64,000 nucleotides of DNA from Clostridia bacterium (GCA_016297005.1 JAEDHK010000003.1:124001-188000); one strand, 5' to 3'. Positions 54,237 through 63,474 are shown, counted from the stretch's first letter. Program-made: numbers and translations. Notes: generated by a model from the letters alone, not told the origin.

Positions 54237-54961
54237 AAAATTTCCTCCTTATAGAGAACGGGACCGTCTTTGCATATTCTTTTATAGCCGGTAATCGTCT
54301 TACACGAGCAACCCATGCAAGCGCCGAAGCCGCATCCCATTCTTTCTTCAAAGCTGAACTGTCCGCTCGTTTTCGACGCATGGTACACCGCTTTCAACAT
54401 CGGTTCCGGACCGCAAGCATAGACATAGGAATAATCGAGATCTTTTATAGCGTCGGTCACAAAACCTCTGACGCCTGCGCTTCCGTCCGCCGTCGCAATC
54501 ACAACCTTCGCTCCCGTTTTCAAAAACTCTTCCTCAAAAAAGATTTCTTTTTTCGTATTGAATCCGAGTATGACGGTGGGCTTTTTTTTCTCGGCAATCA
54601 ATCTCTTTGCGAGCATATACATAGGGGGTGTTCCGACGCCGCCGCCGACTAGCAACGGTTTTTCGCCGCTCATCTTTGTGTCGTAACCGTTCCCCAGATC
54701 GGAAAGGACGTCTAATTTTTTACCGACTTTCAATTCAGAAAAAGCTTTCGTCCCCTCTCCGACTACTTTATAGATCACGGTAACAGAATTCTCGTCAGAA
54801 TCGCACACAGACAATGGACGGCGAAGGAAAAAACCGTCAATCTTAATATTAACAAACCGACCGGGCACGATAACTCCCGCGTTATGACCTGTCAGCACCG
54901 CTTTATAGACGTTTTCCGTCAAAGGAATGTTTTCCGATAGTATTACTGTGGTATTCTTCAT
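54230..54961 (-). CDS. pyrK: dihydroorotate dehydrogenase electron-transfer subunit
   Basis: 243 residues. FAD/[2Fe-2S] protein that couples PyrD to NAD reduction. FAD motif RRPLSVCD (RxxS type), NAD site GGGVGTPPMYML, and the C-terminal [2Fe-2S] site with cysteines in MGCGFGACMGCSCKTITGYK and a final Cys shortly after. It starts 3 bp after carB, without a clear ribosome site, so translation is probably coupled. Confidence 0.96.
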   Translation of the reverse strand: MKNTTVILSENIPLTENVYKAVLTGHNAGVIVPGRFVNIKIDGFFLRRPLSVCDSDENSVTVIYKVVGEGTKAFSELKVGKKLDVLSDLGNGYDTKMSGEKPLLVGGGVGTPPMYMLAKRLIAEKKKPTVILGFNTKKEIFFEEEFLKTGAKVVIATADGSAGVRGFVTDAIKDLDYSYVYACGPEPMLKAVYHASKTSGQFSFEERMGCGFGACMGCSCKTITGYKRICKDGPVLYKEEILW

Positions 54962-54964
54962 GAT

Positions 54965-57900
54965 TTACGCGTCAATAGTGGATATTTTAAGAGTTGTTTC
55001 GTCCAGAACGTCCAACAAGACGCGAACGGTGTCCAGCGAAGTAAACATCGTAACGTTGTTTTCCGTCGCGCACTTTCTGATCTTGTAGCCGTCGCTGATC
55101 GTACCTGCCGAATTGATATCGCGTGTATTGACGATGTAAGCAAGATGTCCGCTACGTATGGCTTCCGTGATCTCGTCGCTTCCATCTTTCAGTTTTTTCA
55201 GTACGTGCGTACGAATACCGTTGGCCTTCAAAAATTCAGCCGTTCCTTTGGTCGCCTGGATATTGAAACCAAGATCGTAAAAACGACGTATCAAGGGCAG
55301 CGCTTCTTGCTTGTCGGCGTCACTGATGGTAGCAAAGACCGTGCCGTAGTTTTGTAACTTCATGCCCGACGCTTGCAAAGCCTTGTACAATGCGCGGTTC
55401 AACTTGTCGTCGTATCCTATCGCTTCTCCCGTGGACTTCATTTCAGGAGACAGGTAGGCGTCGAGTCCGCGAATCTTGTTAAAAGAGAAAACGGGGACCT
55501 TAACGTACCATCTCTTTTTCTCTGTGGGATAGATATCAAATATGCCCTGTTCTTTGAGCGACTTACCTAAAATGACCTCCGTTGCAATGTCGGCCAGGCT
55601 ATATCCGGTTGCCTTCGAAAGGAACGGTACGGTACGGGAAGAACGAGGGTTTACCTCAATAATAAAGACCTTATCGTCCTTATCGACAATAAACTGAATG
55701 TTAAATAAACCTTTAATACCGATACCCAATCCAAGCTTTTTGGCATACTGAAGAATGGTTCCTTTAACTTTGTCCGGAATACTGAAAGACGGGTATACGC
55801 TAATGGAATCGCCGGAATGAATCCCCGTTCTTTCAACGAGTTCCATAATGCCGGGCACAAAGACGTCTCTGCCGTCGCAGATGGCGTCCACTTCCACTTC
55901 TTTACCCTGAATATACTTGTCTACAAGAACCGGCTTATCTTCGTCGATCTCAACGGCGGTTTTCAGATAGTGCCTTAATTGTTCCTGATTCGCGACAATC
56001 TGCATTGCTCTCCCTCCGAGAACAAAGCTGGGACGGACAAGCACGGGATAACCGATCTCTTCCGCCACTCTTAAACCGTCTTCGATCTTGGTAACGGCGC
56101 ATCCTTTCGGTTGCGGGATGTCCAGCTTTTCAAGAATCTTCTCAAAAGCGTCGCGGTTTTCCGCCCGTTCGATCGCTTCGCAATCGGTACCGATTATTTT
56201 TACGCCCATCTTCATAAGAGGCTCCGCCAGGTTGATTGCGGTCTGCCCGCCAAGGGAGGCAATAACGCCCTGCGGCTTTTCGAAGTCGATAATGTTCATA
56301 ACGTCTTCGGGCGTCAGGGGCTCGAAGTATAGTTTGTCGGCCGTCGTGTAGTCCGTAGAAACGGTCTCCGGATTATTATTGATTATAATGGCTTCATAGC
56401 CGGACTTCTTGATCGTGGAAACAGCGTGAACTGTGGAATAGTCGAATTCAACGCCCTGTCCGATACGTATGGGTCCCGCACCCAAAGCGACCGTTTTCGT
56501 TTTGTTTGTCAAAATCGAATCGTTTTTACCCGTATACGAAGAATAAAAATAAGGAATATAAGCTCCCGCATGTAAAGTATCTACCATGCGGAACACGGGA
56601 ACGATATCGTTTTCTTTACGAAAATTTCTTACCTCGATCTCTTTCTTATTCCAGAGTTTCGCAACGTAAGCGTCCGAAAAACCGATTATCTTGGCTCCGA
56701 GAAGAGCCTTCGCGTCCATGGGTTTTTCTTTCAATATGTTTTCCATGTCCACCACTATTCTCTTCACGCATTCGAGGAACAGAGGCGTAATCATCGTTAC
56801 CTTAAACACTTCGTCGATGGTTGCGCCCACTCTGAAAAGTTGAGCGATGGCAAAAATATTATCCGAGCGGAATTCTTTTACGTAATCCAGAAGTTCTTCT
56901 TTACTCTTTCCATCGAATTTTGCCATATAAAGATGGTTAACGCCGATCTCCAGACTACGAACCGATTTCAACATACATTCGTCAAGATTGGATCCGATCC
57001 CCATGACTTCGCCCGTCGCTTTCATTTGCGTTCCGAGTAGGTTGGGAGCGTCGGTAAACTTATCAAACGGGAACCGGGGGAATTTTGCCACAACGTAGTC
57101 AAGCGAAGGTTCTTTTGCGGCGGTGGTACCTGCAAGGGGTATTTCGTCCAAGGTCATACCGACGGCGATCTTTGCCGTAACTCTCGCAATGGGATATCCG
57201 CTTGCCTTGCTGGCCAGCGCCGAAGAACGTGATACGCGCGGATTTACCTCGATCAAAAAGTATTCGCTCGAATTAGGATTGAGCGCGAATTGCACGTTGC
57301 ACCCGCCCTCGATCTTTAAAGCTCTGATGATCTTTATCGCGCTGTCGTTGAGCATTTTCAGATCGTGATCGTTCAGCGACATGATGGGGGCGACAACGAT
57401 GGAGTCTCCCGTATGCACGCCGACCGGATCGACGTTTTCCATACCGCAGATGGTAATGGCCTTGTCGGTGGAGTCGCGCATAACTTCAAACTCGATCTCT
57501 TTATATCCCTTCACGCTCTTTTCGACGAGTACCTGATGTACGGGAGAGAGCTTAAAGCCGTTCATTCCGATCTTAATTAATTCTTCTTCATTTTCGGCAA
57601 AGCCGCCACCCGTTCCGCCCAAAGTAAAGGCCGGTCTCAAAACAACGGGGTACCCTATCCTTTTTGCGGCGTTTTTAGCTTCTTCGATGCTATACGTTAT
57701 TTCGGAAGGAATGACCGGCTCCCCGATTTTTTGACACAGCTCTTTAAACAGTTCTCTGTCTTCGGCCTGTTCGATACTCTTACTGCTCGTCCCGAGCAAT
57801 TCGACCTCGCATTCCTTTAATACACCCTTCTTATCCAGTTGCATCGCAAGGTTCAACCCGGTCTGTCCGCCGATACCCGGGACAATGGCGTCCGGACGCT

Positions 57901-58141
57901 CGTAACGAAGGATTTTTGCGATATATTCCAACGTGAGAGGCTCCATATATACTTTATCGGCGATTACCGTATCCGTCATTATGGTCGCGGGGTTAGAGTT
58001 AACCAGAACGACCTCGTATCCTTCTTCTCTGAGAGCAAGACACGCTTGGGTGCCGGCATAATCGAATTCTGCCGCCTGTCCGATGACGATGGGTCCAGAA
58101 CCGATAATCAAAATCTTTTTAAGATCCTTTCTTTTTGTCAT
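54965..58141 (-). CDS. carB: carbamoyl-phosphate synthase large subunit
   Basis: 1058 residues, the usual length. Two ATP-grasp halves: GSGPIVIGQAAEFDYAGTQA with YPVVLRPAFTLGGTGGGFA in the first, and GAGPIRIGQGVEFDYSTVHA with YPVLVRPSFVLGGRAM in the second. The C-terminal MGS-like domain, where effectors bind, covers about the last 130 residues. The ATG at 58141 has GGAGG upstream; the longer frame of 63 extra codons runs into the pyrC end and is not family-like. The small subunit gene carA, normally just upstream, is absent from this operon. Confidence 0.96.
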   Translation of the reverse strand: MTKRKDLKKILIIGSGPIVIGQAAEFDYAGTQACLALREEGYEVVLVNSNPATIMTDTVIADKVYMEPLTLEYIAKILRYERPDAIVPGIGGQTGLNLAMQLDKKGVLKECEVELLGTSSKSIEQAEDRELFKELCQKIGEPVIPSEITYSIEEAKNAAKRIGYPVVLRPAFTLGGTGGGFAENEEELIKIGMNGFKLSPVHQVLVEKSVKGYKEIEFEVMRDSTDKAITICGMENVDPVGVHTGDSIVVAPIMSLNDHDLKMLNDSAIKIIRALKIEGGCNVQFALNPNSSEYFLIEVNPRVSRSSALASKASGYPIARVTAKIAVGMTLDEIPLAGTTAAKEPSLDYVVAKFPRFPFDKFTDAPNLLGTQMKATGEVMGIGSNLDECMLKSVRSLEIGVNHLYMAKFDGKSKEELLDYVKEFRSDNIFAIAQLFRVGATIDEVFKVTMITPLFLECVKRIVVDMENILKEKPMDAKALLGAKIIGFSDAYVAKLWNKKEIEVRNFRKENDIVPVFRMVDTLHAGAYIPYFYSSYTGKNDSILTNKTKTVALGAGPIRIGQGVEFDYSTVHAVSTIKKSGYEAIIINNNPETVSTDYTTADKLYFEPLTPEDVMNIIDFEKPQGVIASLGGQTAINLAEPLMKMGVKIIGTDCEAIERAENRDAFEKILEKLDIPQPKGCAVTKIEDGLRVAEEIGYPVLVRPSFVLGGRAMQIVANQEQLRHYLKTAVEIDEDKPVLVDKYIQGKEVEVDAICDGRDVFVPGIMELVERTGIHSGDSISVYPSFSIPDKVKGTILQYAKKLGLGIGIKGLFNIQFIVDKDDKVFIIEVNPRSSRTVPFLSKATGYSLADIATEVILGKSLKEQGIFDIYPTEKKRWYVKVPVFSFNKIRGLDAYLSPEMKSTGEAIGYDDKLNRALYKALQASGMKLQNYGTVFATISDADKQEALPLIRRFYDLGFNIQATKGTAEFLKANGIRTHVLKKLKDGSDEITEAIRSGHLAYIVNTRDINSAGTISDGYKIRKCATENNVTMFTSLDTVRVLLDVLDETTLKISTIDA

Positions 58142-58190
58142 AACTGCCTCCGTATTTATATTCCCGGTTTGTCTTCCGGATTGTTTTTTA

Positions 58191-59444
58191 TTATTTATCC
58201 TGCCAAACGATCTTACCGTTAAAGACCGTAAATTTATTTTTCCCGAACACCGTTCTCCCTGCAAAAGGCGTGCTTCTTCCTTTCGATAAAAAGTCCTCGG
58301 GATCGATAACGTATTTTTCTTTGAGATCATATACGCAAAAGTCTGCCGGACTTCCGACGGAAAGCCCTGATTGCAGGCCGAACCTGCGCGCAGGAGCGGA
58401 AGTCATCGTTTCCAGAAGCCTCTCCAAAGAAACAAGGTTCTTTTTGACAAGTTCCGTATACAAAATAGGAAAGGCCGTTTCCAATCCGACCACACCCATC
58501 AGACTCTTTTCCAATCCTTTGGATTTTTCTTCTTGTGAATGGGGAGCGTGATCGGTCGCTATCATATCGATCGTACCGTCCTGAATCCCATCGATAAGGG
58601 CTTGTCTGTCTTCCGAAGAGCGAAGGGGTGGATTCATCTTGAATCTTCCTTCTTCCTGCAAGTCATTTTCGTCCAGCACAAGATAATGGGGCGCGGTCTC
58701 GCACGTGACGTCCGCTCCTCTTTTTTTGGCTTGTCTTATGATCTCCACGCTTTCTTTGGTAGATACGTGGCAAACGTGATAGGGGCAACCGATTTTTTCG
58801 GCTAAGGCGACGTCTCGTTCGATCTGTTTCCATTCGCTTGCGGAACAGATCCCCCTGTGTCCGCGGCTTGCCGCATACGTTCCGTCGTGGATGTATCCGC
58901 CGCGCAATAAAGAGTTGTCTTCGCAATGCGCGCATATTACTTTTTTCAGCGATTTTGCCTTTTTCATGGCTTCCGCCATCATCTCTTCGCTTTGAATGCC
59001 GCGACCGTCGTCTGAAAAAGCGCAAACAAGATCCGCAATCTCTTCCATATCGCTGAGCTCTTCGCCTTTTTCTCCCTTAGTGATAGCTCCGTACGGAATC
59101 ACGCGTATTACCGCGTCGCGTTCGATAATATTTTGTTGAACGGCCAGATGAACGCTATTATCCGGACAAGGATCAAGGTTCGGCATGGAAAACACGGTAG
59201 TATACCCACCGCGAGCCGCGGCCGATGTTCCGCTACTGATCGTCTCTTTATAAAAAAAACCCGGTTCCCTCAAATGCGTATGCACATCGATGAAACCGGG
59301 AAAAATAAAATATCCGCTAACGTCGGTAACCTCTTCTCCGACGACTAAATCCGGAGCTAATGAAATAATCCTGCCTTGTTCTGTTCTTACGTTCGTTTTC
59401 TGAAATTTTCCGTCGACAAAAACGTCGCCTCCGGTAAAGAGCAT
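58191..59444 (-). CDS. pyrC: dihydroorotase
   Basis: 417 residues. Cyclises carbamoyl-aspartate to dihydroorotate. Type I amidohydrolase with the metal motif PGFIDVHTHLREPG, ICAHCEDNSL, HVCHVSTKESVE and the catalytic Asp in IATDHAPHS. It is the first gene of the pyr operon. GGAGG precedes the ATG at 59444. The leader to the promoter is under 30 nt, so there is no room for a PyrR-type attenuator. Confidence 0.96.
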   Translation of the reverse strand: MLFTGGDVFVDGKFQKTNVRTEQGRIISLAPDLVVGEEVTDVSGYFIFPGFIDVHTHLREPGFFYKETISSGTSAAARGGYTTVFSMPNLDPCPDNSVHLAVQQNIIERDAVIRVIPYGAITKGEKGEELSDMEEIADLVCAFSDDGRGIQSEEMMAEAMKKAKSLKKVICAHCEDNSLLRGGYIHDGTYAASRGHRGICSASEWKQIERDVALAEKIGCPYHVCHVSTKESVEIIRQAKKRGADVTCETAPHYLVLDENDLQEEGRFKMNPPLRSSEDRQALIDGIQDGTIDMIATDHAPHSQEEKSKGLEKSLMGVVGLETAFPILYTELVKKNLVSLERLLETMTSAPARRFGLQSGLSVGSPADFCVYDLKEKYVIDPEDFLSKGRSTPFAGRTVFGKNKFTVFNGKIVWQDK

Positions 59445-59468
59445 CTCTTTTCCTCCGAAATTTTTTCT

Positions 59469-59498
59469 ATTATATCACACGCACATTTTTCTTAGCAA
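59469..59498 (-). promoter_or_regulatory. promoter of the pyr operon
   Basis: Minus-strand TTGCTA (59493-59498), 18-bp spacer, consensus TATAAT (59469-59474), about 24 bp before the pyrC ATG. Confidence 0.6.
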
Positions 59499-59625
59499 GC
59501 GAAAAATACAATTCCGTAAAAATACTTTTGTTTTTTTACTGATCTTTCAACGGCGCGGCTTTCGGTAATATTTTATGAGAACTATAGTTTTGTCCTTATC
59601 ATAAGAATCAATAATAACATTTACA

Positions 59626-59654
59626 TTGCATTCGCCCGATCAAAGTGATATATT
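59626..59654 (+). promoter_or_regulatory. promoter of the radical-SAM gene
   Basis: TTGCAT (59626-59631), 17-bp spacer, TATATT (59649-59654), 21 bp before the ATG at 59676. Confidence 0.6.
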
Positions 59655-59675
59655 AAATACCGTCAGGAAAAACAA

Positions 59676-60530
59676 ATGGAAAACCTCTGTCAATTATGCC
59701 CCCATCGTTGCAAAGTAAACAGAAAGATTTCTTTCGGTCGTTGTCGCGCGGGGATCGAAATGAAGATCTGCCGTATCGGCGCACATTTTTATGAAGAGCC
59801 GGAGATCAGCGGGACAAATGGGAGCGGAACCGTCTTTTTCAGCGGCTGTTCATTGAATTGCGAGTTTTGCCAAAATTATCAGATCAGCAAAAGCTACGTC
59901 GGAAAGACCTACACACCTGCTGATCTTGCCGAAGAATTTAAAAAAATCGAACAAGCAGGAATGCATAATATCAATCTTGTCACGCCCACTCATTTTTCAG
60001 ATAAAATACGCCTTGCCCTCGATATCTACCGCCCTTCCATCCCAATCGTTTATAACACGTCCGGCTATGAACTCCCGGAGGTTATCGAACGGATGAATGA
60101 TTACGTGGACGTGTATTTAACCGACTTCAAATACGCCGATAACCGGACGGCATACCGTTTTTCCGGGATCAATGACTATTTCGATTATTGTCTCGAAGCA
60201 ACGAAGACCATGGTAAAAAGTAAACCTCTCGTATATAAAGACGGCTTACTGAAACAAGGCGTGATCATCCGACACCTGATTCTTCCCGGTCAACTGGACA
60301 ACACGTATGCCGTCATCGACGCGTATAAAAAATATTTTCACCCCGCCGCAAAACTCAGCGTTATGTCGCAGTTTACGCCCGCCTATCGTTCTACGATACA
60401 AAGAACGTTGAAGCCCCTCGAAAATAAACTCGTTATCAATTATTTATTAAAAAACGGCGTCGACGACTGTTACGTTCAGGAACTCTCGTCCGTCGGCGAA
60501 CAATACGTCCCGCCCTTTCAGACGGACTGA
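59676..60530 (+). CDS. radical SAM protein, pyruvate-formate-lyase-activase-like (COG1313)
   Basis: 284 residues. The SAM/[4Fe-4S] motif C-x3-C-x2-C is FSGCSLNCEFCQN near residue 60. A preceding N-terminal segment with four cysteines (CQLCPHRCKVNRK and FGRCRAG) matches the COG1313 group, which is annotated as PFL-activase-related but has no agreed substrate. TSGYELPEVIERM and VDVYLTDFKYAD are further family features. No glycyl-radical enzyme is nearby. Its last 13 bp overlap the end of a convergent small gene. Class confident, role open. Confidence 0.9.
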   Translation: MENLCQLCPHRCKVNRKISFGRCRAGIEMKICRIGAHFYEEPEISGTNGSGTVFFSGCSLNCEFCQNYQISKSYVGKTYTPADLAEEFKKIEQAGMHNINLVTPTHFSDKIRLALDIYRPSIPIVYNTSGYELPEVIERMNDYVDVYLTDFKYADNRTAYRFSGINDYFDYCLEATKTMVKSKPLVYKDGLLKQGVIIRHLILPGQLDNTYAVIDAYKKYFHPAAKLSVMSQFTPAYRSTIQRTLKPLENKLVINYLLKNGVDDCYVQELSSVGEQYVPPFQTD

Positions 60531-60778
60531 TCCTTCTTTTCGGCCAAAATTTTCAACAAGGCGAGCACGTCGTTCCCGCCGAATTCTCTGATCGACTCGG
60601 TGCCGGACGTTTCGGACGTTTTGCCTCCGTTTCTTCCCGAAAGCATGGTCAATGCGAGAAGCGTCATCGGATCAACGGCCGAAGACTGCTTTTTCAATAC
60701 TTCCGTCAGCACGCCGGTCATATCTCCCTTTCCGTTCATCAGAAACGGAAGAAGCAATAACAGCATATTGTTATTCAT
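60518..60778 (-). CDS. small hypothetical protein (86 aa)
   Basis: Unidentified. A short hydrophobic N-terminus (MLLLLLPFLM) is followed by a helical segment (VDPMTLLALTMLSGR) and a charged end. It is too short to assign; the hydrophobic start is too short for a confident membrane helix. AGAGG precedes the ATG at 60778, and it lies just after the upstream small gene in the same direction, so it is likely translated. It is convergent and 13 bp overlapping with the radical-SAM gene. Confidence 0.6.
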   Translation of the reverse strand: MNNNMLLLLLPFLMNGKGDMTGVLTEVLKKQSSAVDPMTLLALTMLSGRNGGKTSETSGTESIREFGGNDVLALLKILAEKKDQSV

Positions 60779-60779
60779 T

Positions 60780-61028
60780 TTACCTCTTTAATTGCATAAT
60801 GATATTTCTCATCTTTTCCTTTTGTTCCGGCGTCAGATAAGGTTCCGCATTGCGATAAAAAGAGTCCAGTTCTTCGTTGCTTACGCCCGAAGAATTTGCC
60901 ACGCGAAATAATTCTTGCATAAGTTGTTCTTCACTCATGGATGTATATTTCCCCAGATCGATCTCTTGCGCCGCTTTTTTATTGTTTTTTTCCCGTTCTT
61001 TTCTTCTTATATATTCCCCAACGTCCAT
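60780..61028 (-). CDS. small hypothetical protein (82 aa)
   Basis: Unidentified; predicted soluble and helical (SEEQLMQELFRVANSSG; LTPEQKEKMRNIIMQLK), with a basic patch RRKEREKNNKK near the start. I use the ATG at 61028 because a strong GGGAGG lies 5 nt upstream; an ATG seven codons earlier follows the desulfurase stop directly and lacks such a site. It lies between the desulfurase and the other small gene, so the three form one unit. Confidence 0.65.
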   Translation of the reverse strand: MDVGEYIRRKEREKNNKKAAQEIDLGKYTSMSEEQLMQELFRVANSSGVSNEELDSFYRNAEPYLTPEQKEKMRNIIMQLKR

Positions 61029-61049
61029 ATTTCCCTCCCGGTATGCCAT

Positions 61050-62165
61050 TTATATGCGATCTTCTTTGGTTGCGTTCACGTTGCGACATATTCTTTTAAA
61101 AGCGTAGTAAACGTAAAAAACCTGCAAGATGTTATTGTTTCTTCCGAAACTGATACGTATCGCGCCCTCCGGCAAGGTTCCTAGTTTTTTATGCATGAGG
61201 GGCGCGCAGTGCAATCCGCTCCTTACGTATATGCCGTAATTTTGTGAAAGCAAGTCCGCGACCTCGCTCGCTTGCCTTCCTTTTACGTTGCACAAAACAA
61301 TACCGTTCTGACAGGAATAGACGACGACTGTCTTTTCTTTCGATAGTAAATTACATAATAGATATGCACATCTGTTTTCTTTCGCCGCGAACCGATTTTT
61401 GCGCCGAAAAACGTATTCGATCGCTTTGCCCAGAGCGATAATTCCCGGTCCGTTCAACGTACCGGCTTCCATTCCCTCGGGGATATCGTTCGGCACGTCT
61501 ATCTCCGGGCCGGAGCTTCCCGTTCCTCCGGTCGTCAACGGTTCGAGAACTATCCCTCTTCTTACGATCAAAAAACCTGTTCCCTGTACGCCGAGAAGAG
61601 ACTTGTGACCGCTGGTTGCGAACATATCCGCGTTCTTTAAGTCGATATCCGTTTTGCCCGCGCTCTGCGCACCGTCCACAACGATCAGCGCGTCCGACTT
61701 TTTACGCACGACGGAGCATATCTCTTCGACCGGATTTTTCTTTCCCGTTACGTTCGATACGGATCCTATAACGACCATTCCCGTTCCCTGATCTACCGCT
61801 TTTGAAATCGCTTCGACGCTCGGATCGACAATAACCAGATCGATCTTTCCTTGCATGGACATACGCTTCAAGGGGCGCAAAACAGAATTATGCTCCGCGG
61901 TCGTGGTAACGACTTTTTTATGCTTTAATCTGGCGTTAAAAGCAAGGTTTAACGCCTCCGTGCAGTTCTTGGTAAAAACGACGTCCCCATCCATGAAACG
62001 TTCACGGATGACGTTCCGCACTTCTTCGATCTTCAATGCGGCGGCCATCGCAGCGCGGTGTCCGGCTCTTCCGGGGTTTGCAGCCAGCATCGTTTCTTTC
62101 CATAACGCAAAGTATACGCAAAGCGGTTTTCTTCTTGACGTCGCGGCGTTATCCAAATATATCAT
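61050..62165 (-). CDS. cysteine desulfurase family protein (class V, EF2568-like group)
   Basis: 371 residues. PLP enzyme with the start MIYLDNAATSRRKP, GAQSAGKTDIDL, the PLP-lysine in ATSGHKSLLG and the active-site Cys in RSGLHCAP. The combination NAATS...ANPGRAGHR is that of the SufS-like subgroup found beside selenium and molybdenum-hydroxylase genes (TIGR01977 type). GGAGGAGG precedes the ATG. It is divergent from a DUF3343 gene encoding a putative sulfur or selenium carrier, with which it is often linked. It is distinct from the NifS/IscS-type enzyme at 27722-28903. Confidence 0.9.
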   Translation of the reverse strand: MIYLDNAATSRRKPLCVYFALWKETMLAANPGRAGHRAAMAAALKIEEVRNVIRERFMDGDVVFTKNCTEALNLAFNARLKHKKVVTTTAEHNSVLRPLKRMSMQGKIDLVIVDPSVEAISKAVDQGTGMVVIGSVSNVTGKKNPVEEICSVVRKKSDALIVVDGAQSAGKTDIDLKNADMFATSGHKSLLGVQGTGFLIVRRGIVLEPLTTGGTGSSGPEIDVPNDIPEGMEAGTLNGPGIIALGKAIEYVFRRKNRFAAKENRCAYLLCNLLSKEKTVVVYSCQNGIVLCNVKGRQASEVADLLSQNYGIYVRSGLHCAPLMHKKLGTLPEGAIRISFGRNNNILQVFYVYYAFKRICRNVNATKEDRI

Positions 62166-62245
62166 ATATCCTCCTCCGGAAACGTTTTCGATTCTTTACG
62201 AATATATTGTATTAGCCATAAAACGCATTTATTCAAAGGAGAAAC

Positions 62246-62464
62246 ATGAATACAATCGCCGTATTTAAGTCCAGAACGCAAGCATTATCAGTCTATCGCT
62301 ATCTTCAATCGAAAAAAATCGCCTGTATAACGATCAATACTCCCTCGAGACTACGTCTCGGTTGCGGTATAAGCATACTGTTCTCTTCCGCATATATAAA
62401 CGAAGTCAAAACAATCGTTAAAGCGCTCGGAGCAACCAGTTTTTTGGGCTTTTATAATAAATAA
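62246..62464 (+). CDS. DUF3343 protein, putative sulfur/selenium carrier
   Basis: 72 residues, one DUF3343 domain. The start IAVFKSRTQALSVYRYL and the conserved Cys-Gly in RLGCGISILF fit the family, proposed from context and fold to receive persulfide or selenide on this Cys. AAGGAG precedes the ATG. It is divergent from the cysteine desulfurase with about 80 bp between, which supports a donor-carrier pair; biochemistry is not established. Confidence 0.83.
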   Translation: MNTIAVFKSRTQALSVYRYLQSKKIACITINTPSRLRLGCGISILFSSAYINEVKTIVKALGATSFLGFYNK

Positions 62465-62476
62465 GTTCAAAATTAT

Positions 62477-62504
62477 TTGACATAATTAAGCATTTCTGTA
62501 TAAT
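62477..62504 (+). promoter_or_regulatory. near-consensus promoter of holA
   Basis: Consensus TTGACA (62477-62482), 16-bp spacer, consensus TATAAT (62499-62504). The ATG follows only 10 bp after the -10 hexamer, so the expected transcript start leaves a leader of about 4 nt. Confidence 0.75.
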
Positions 62505-62514
62505 AATACTTATT

Positions 62515-63474
62515 ATGCAGTCTGATTTGCTCCATGCTTCCAAGTTGAACGCGGAATGCTTGTCGGGTGGCGCCTATTATTTGAAAGGAACCGATTCTTA
62601 TTGGTTGCCTTACGCTGAAAGAATTATTCGTTCCCTTCTTCCGGACGATAGTCTTTCTTTACGTGTTTTGGAAAAAATCAGCGACGTCTCGGAAATCATT
62701 TCCGCCTTTGACACGATTTGTTTTACCGACGACAGAACGGTGGTGTTCGTCAAAGACCCCGACTTTGTTCCGACGGATAAAGAACATGCCGCGTTGCAAT
62801 CTTTTTTGACCTATCCTTTTGATCAGAACATTCTTTGCTTTTGCGGCTCTTCTTTTCTGAACAATGCTGAAATCAAGTTATGCCGCGTCGTGGACTGTTC
62901 TCCTCTCGATAAGTTTTCTTGCGGGGATTATGTGGAAAAGCTTTTCCCTGCCGGGATCGAAAAACAAGCGGTGCGATTGCTTGTAGATATGACCGGTTGC
63001 GATATGGCAAGGATCAATAATGAAGCGAAAAAGCTCAACGCTTATTGCGAAAATACGCTTGTTTCTGCCGAGGACGTTGAACTGTGCGTCTCCGAAGACG
63101 TGGAAACAACCGTTTTCCTTTTTGCAAACAGTATTGTCGAAGGTCGTCTTCAAACTGCCGAAAAACAACTAGAAAAACTTTTGAGACAGGGCGAAAAGCC
63201 GGCTCTTCTGCTTTCCATTCTGGCCAATCAGTTCAGACGGATGCTTTATTGCTCGATCACGCCGTATGACAATAAACAAATGGCCAATCTGCTCGGAATA
63301 AAAGAATTTGCCGTGGAAAAAACAAGAAGAATTAAGGGCTATTCCCAGTCCAGACTGAAAAACTGCGTCGCTATGCTGACCGATTACGAATACAAGTTCA
63401 AAAACGGAACGCTTTCCGACGAAACGGCCTTTAACCTGGCCGTATCGAATCTATTGACCAAGGAGGCAGTATGA
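62515..63474 (+). CDS. holA: DNA polymerase III delta subunit
   Basis: 319 residues. Clamp-loader subunit that opens the beta clamp. The order of the HolA family is followed: N-terminal YYLKGTDSYWLPYAERII, central TVVFVKDPDF, LVDMTGCDMARINNEAKKL and a C-terminal helical collar with LLSILANQFRRML. As in other delta subunits, no Walker A is present. There is no ribosome site before the ATG, and a strong promoter sits immediately upstream. Its stop overlaps the next gene by 4 bp (ATGA). Confidence 0.93.
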   Translation: MQSDLLHASKLNAECLSGGAYYLKGTDSYWLPYAERIIRSLLPDDSLSLRVLEKISDVSEIISAFDTICFTDDRTVVFVKDPDFVPTDKEHAALQSFLTYPFDQNILCFCGSSFLNNAEIKLCRVVDCSPLDKFSCGDYVEKLFPAGIEKQAVRLLVDMTGCDMARINNEAKKLNAYCENTLVSAEDVELCVSEDVETTVFLFANSIVEGRLQTAEKQLEKLLRQGEKPALLLSILANQFRRMLYCSITPYDNKQMANLLGIKEFAVEKTRRIKGYSQSRLKNCVAMLTDYEYKFKNGTLSDETAFNLAVSNLLTKEAV

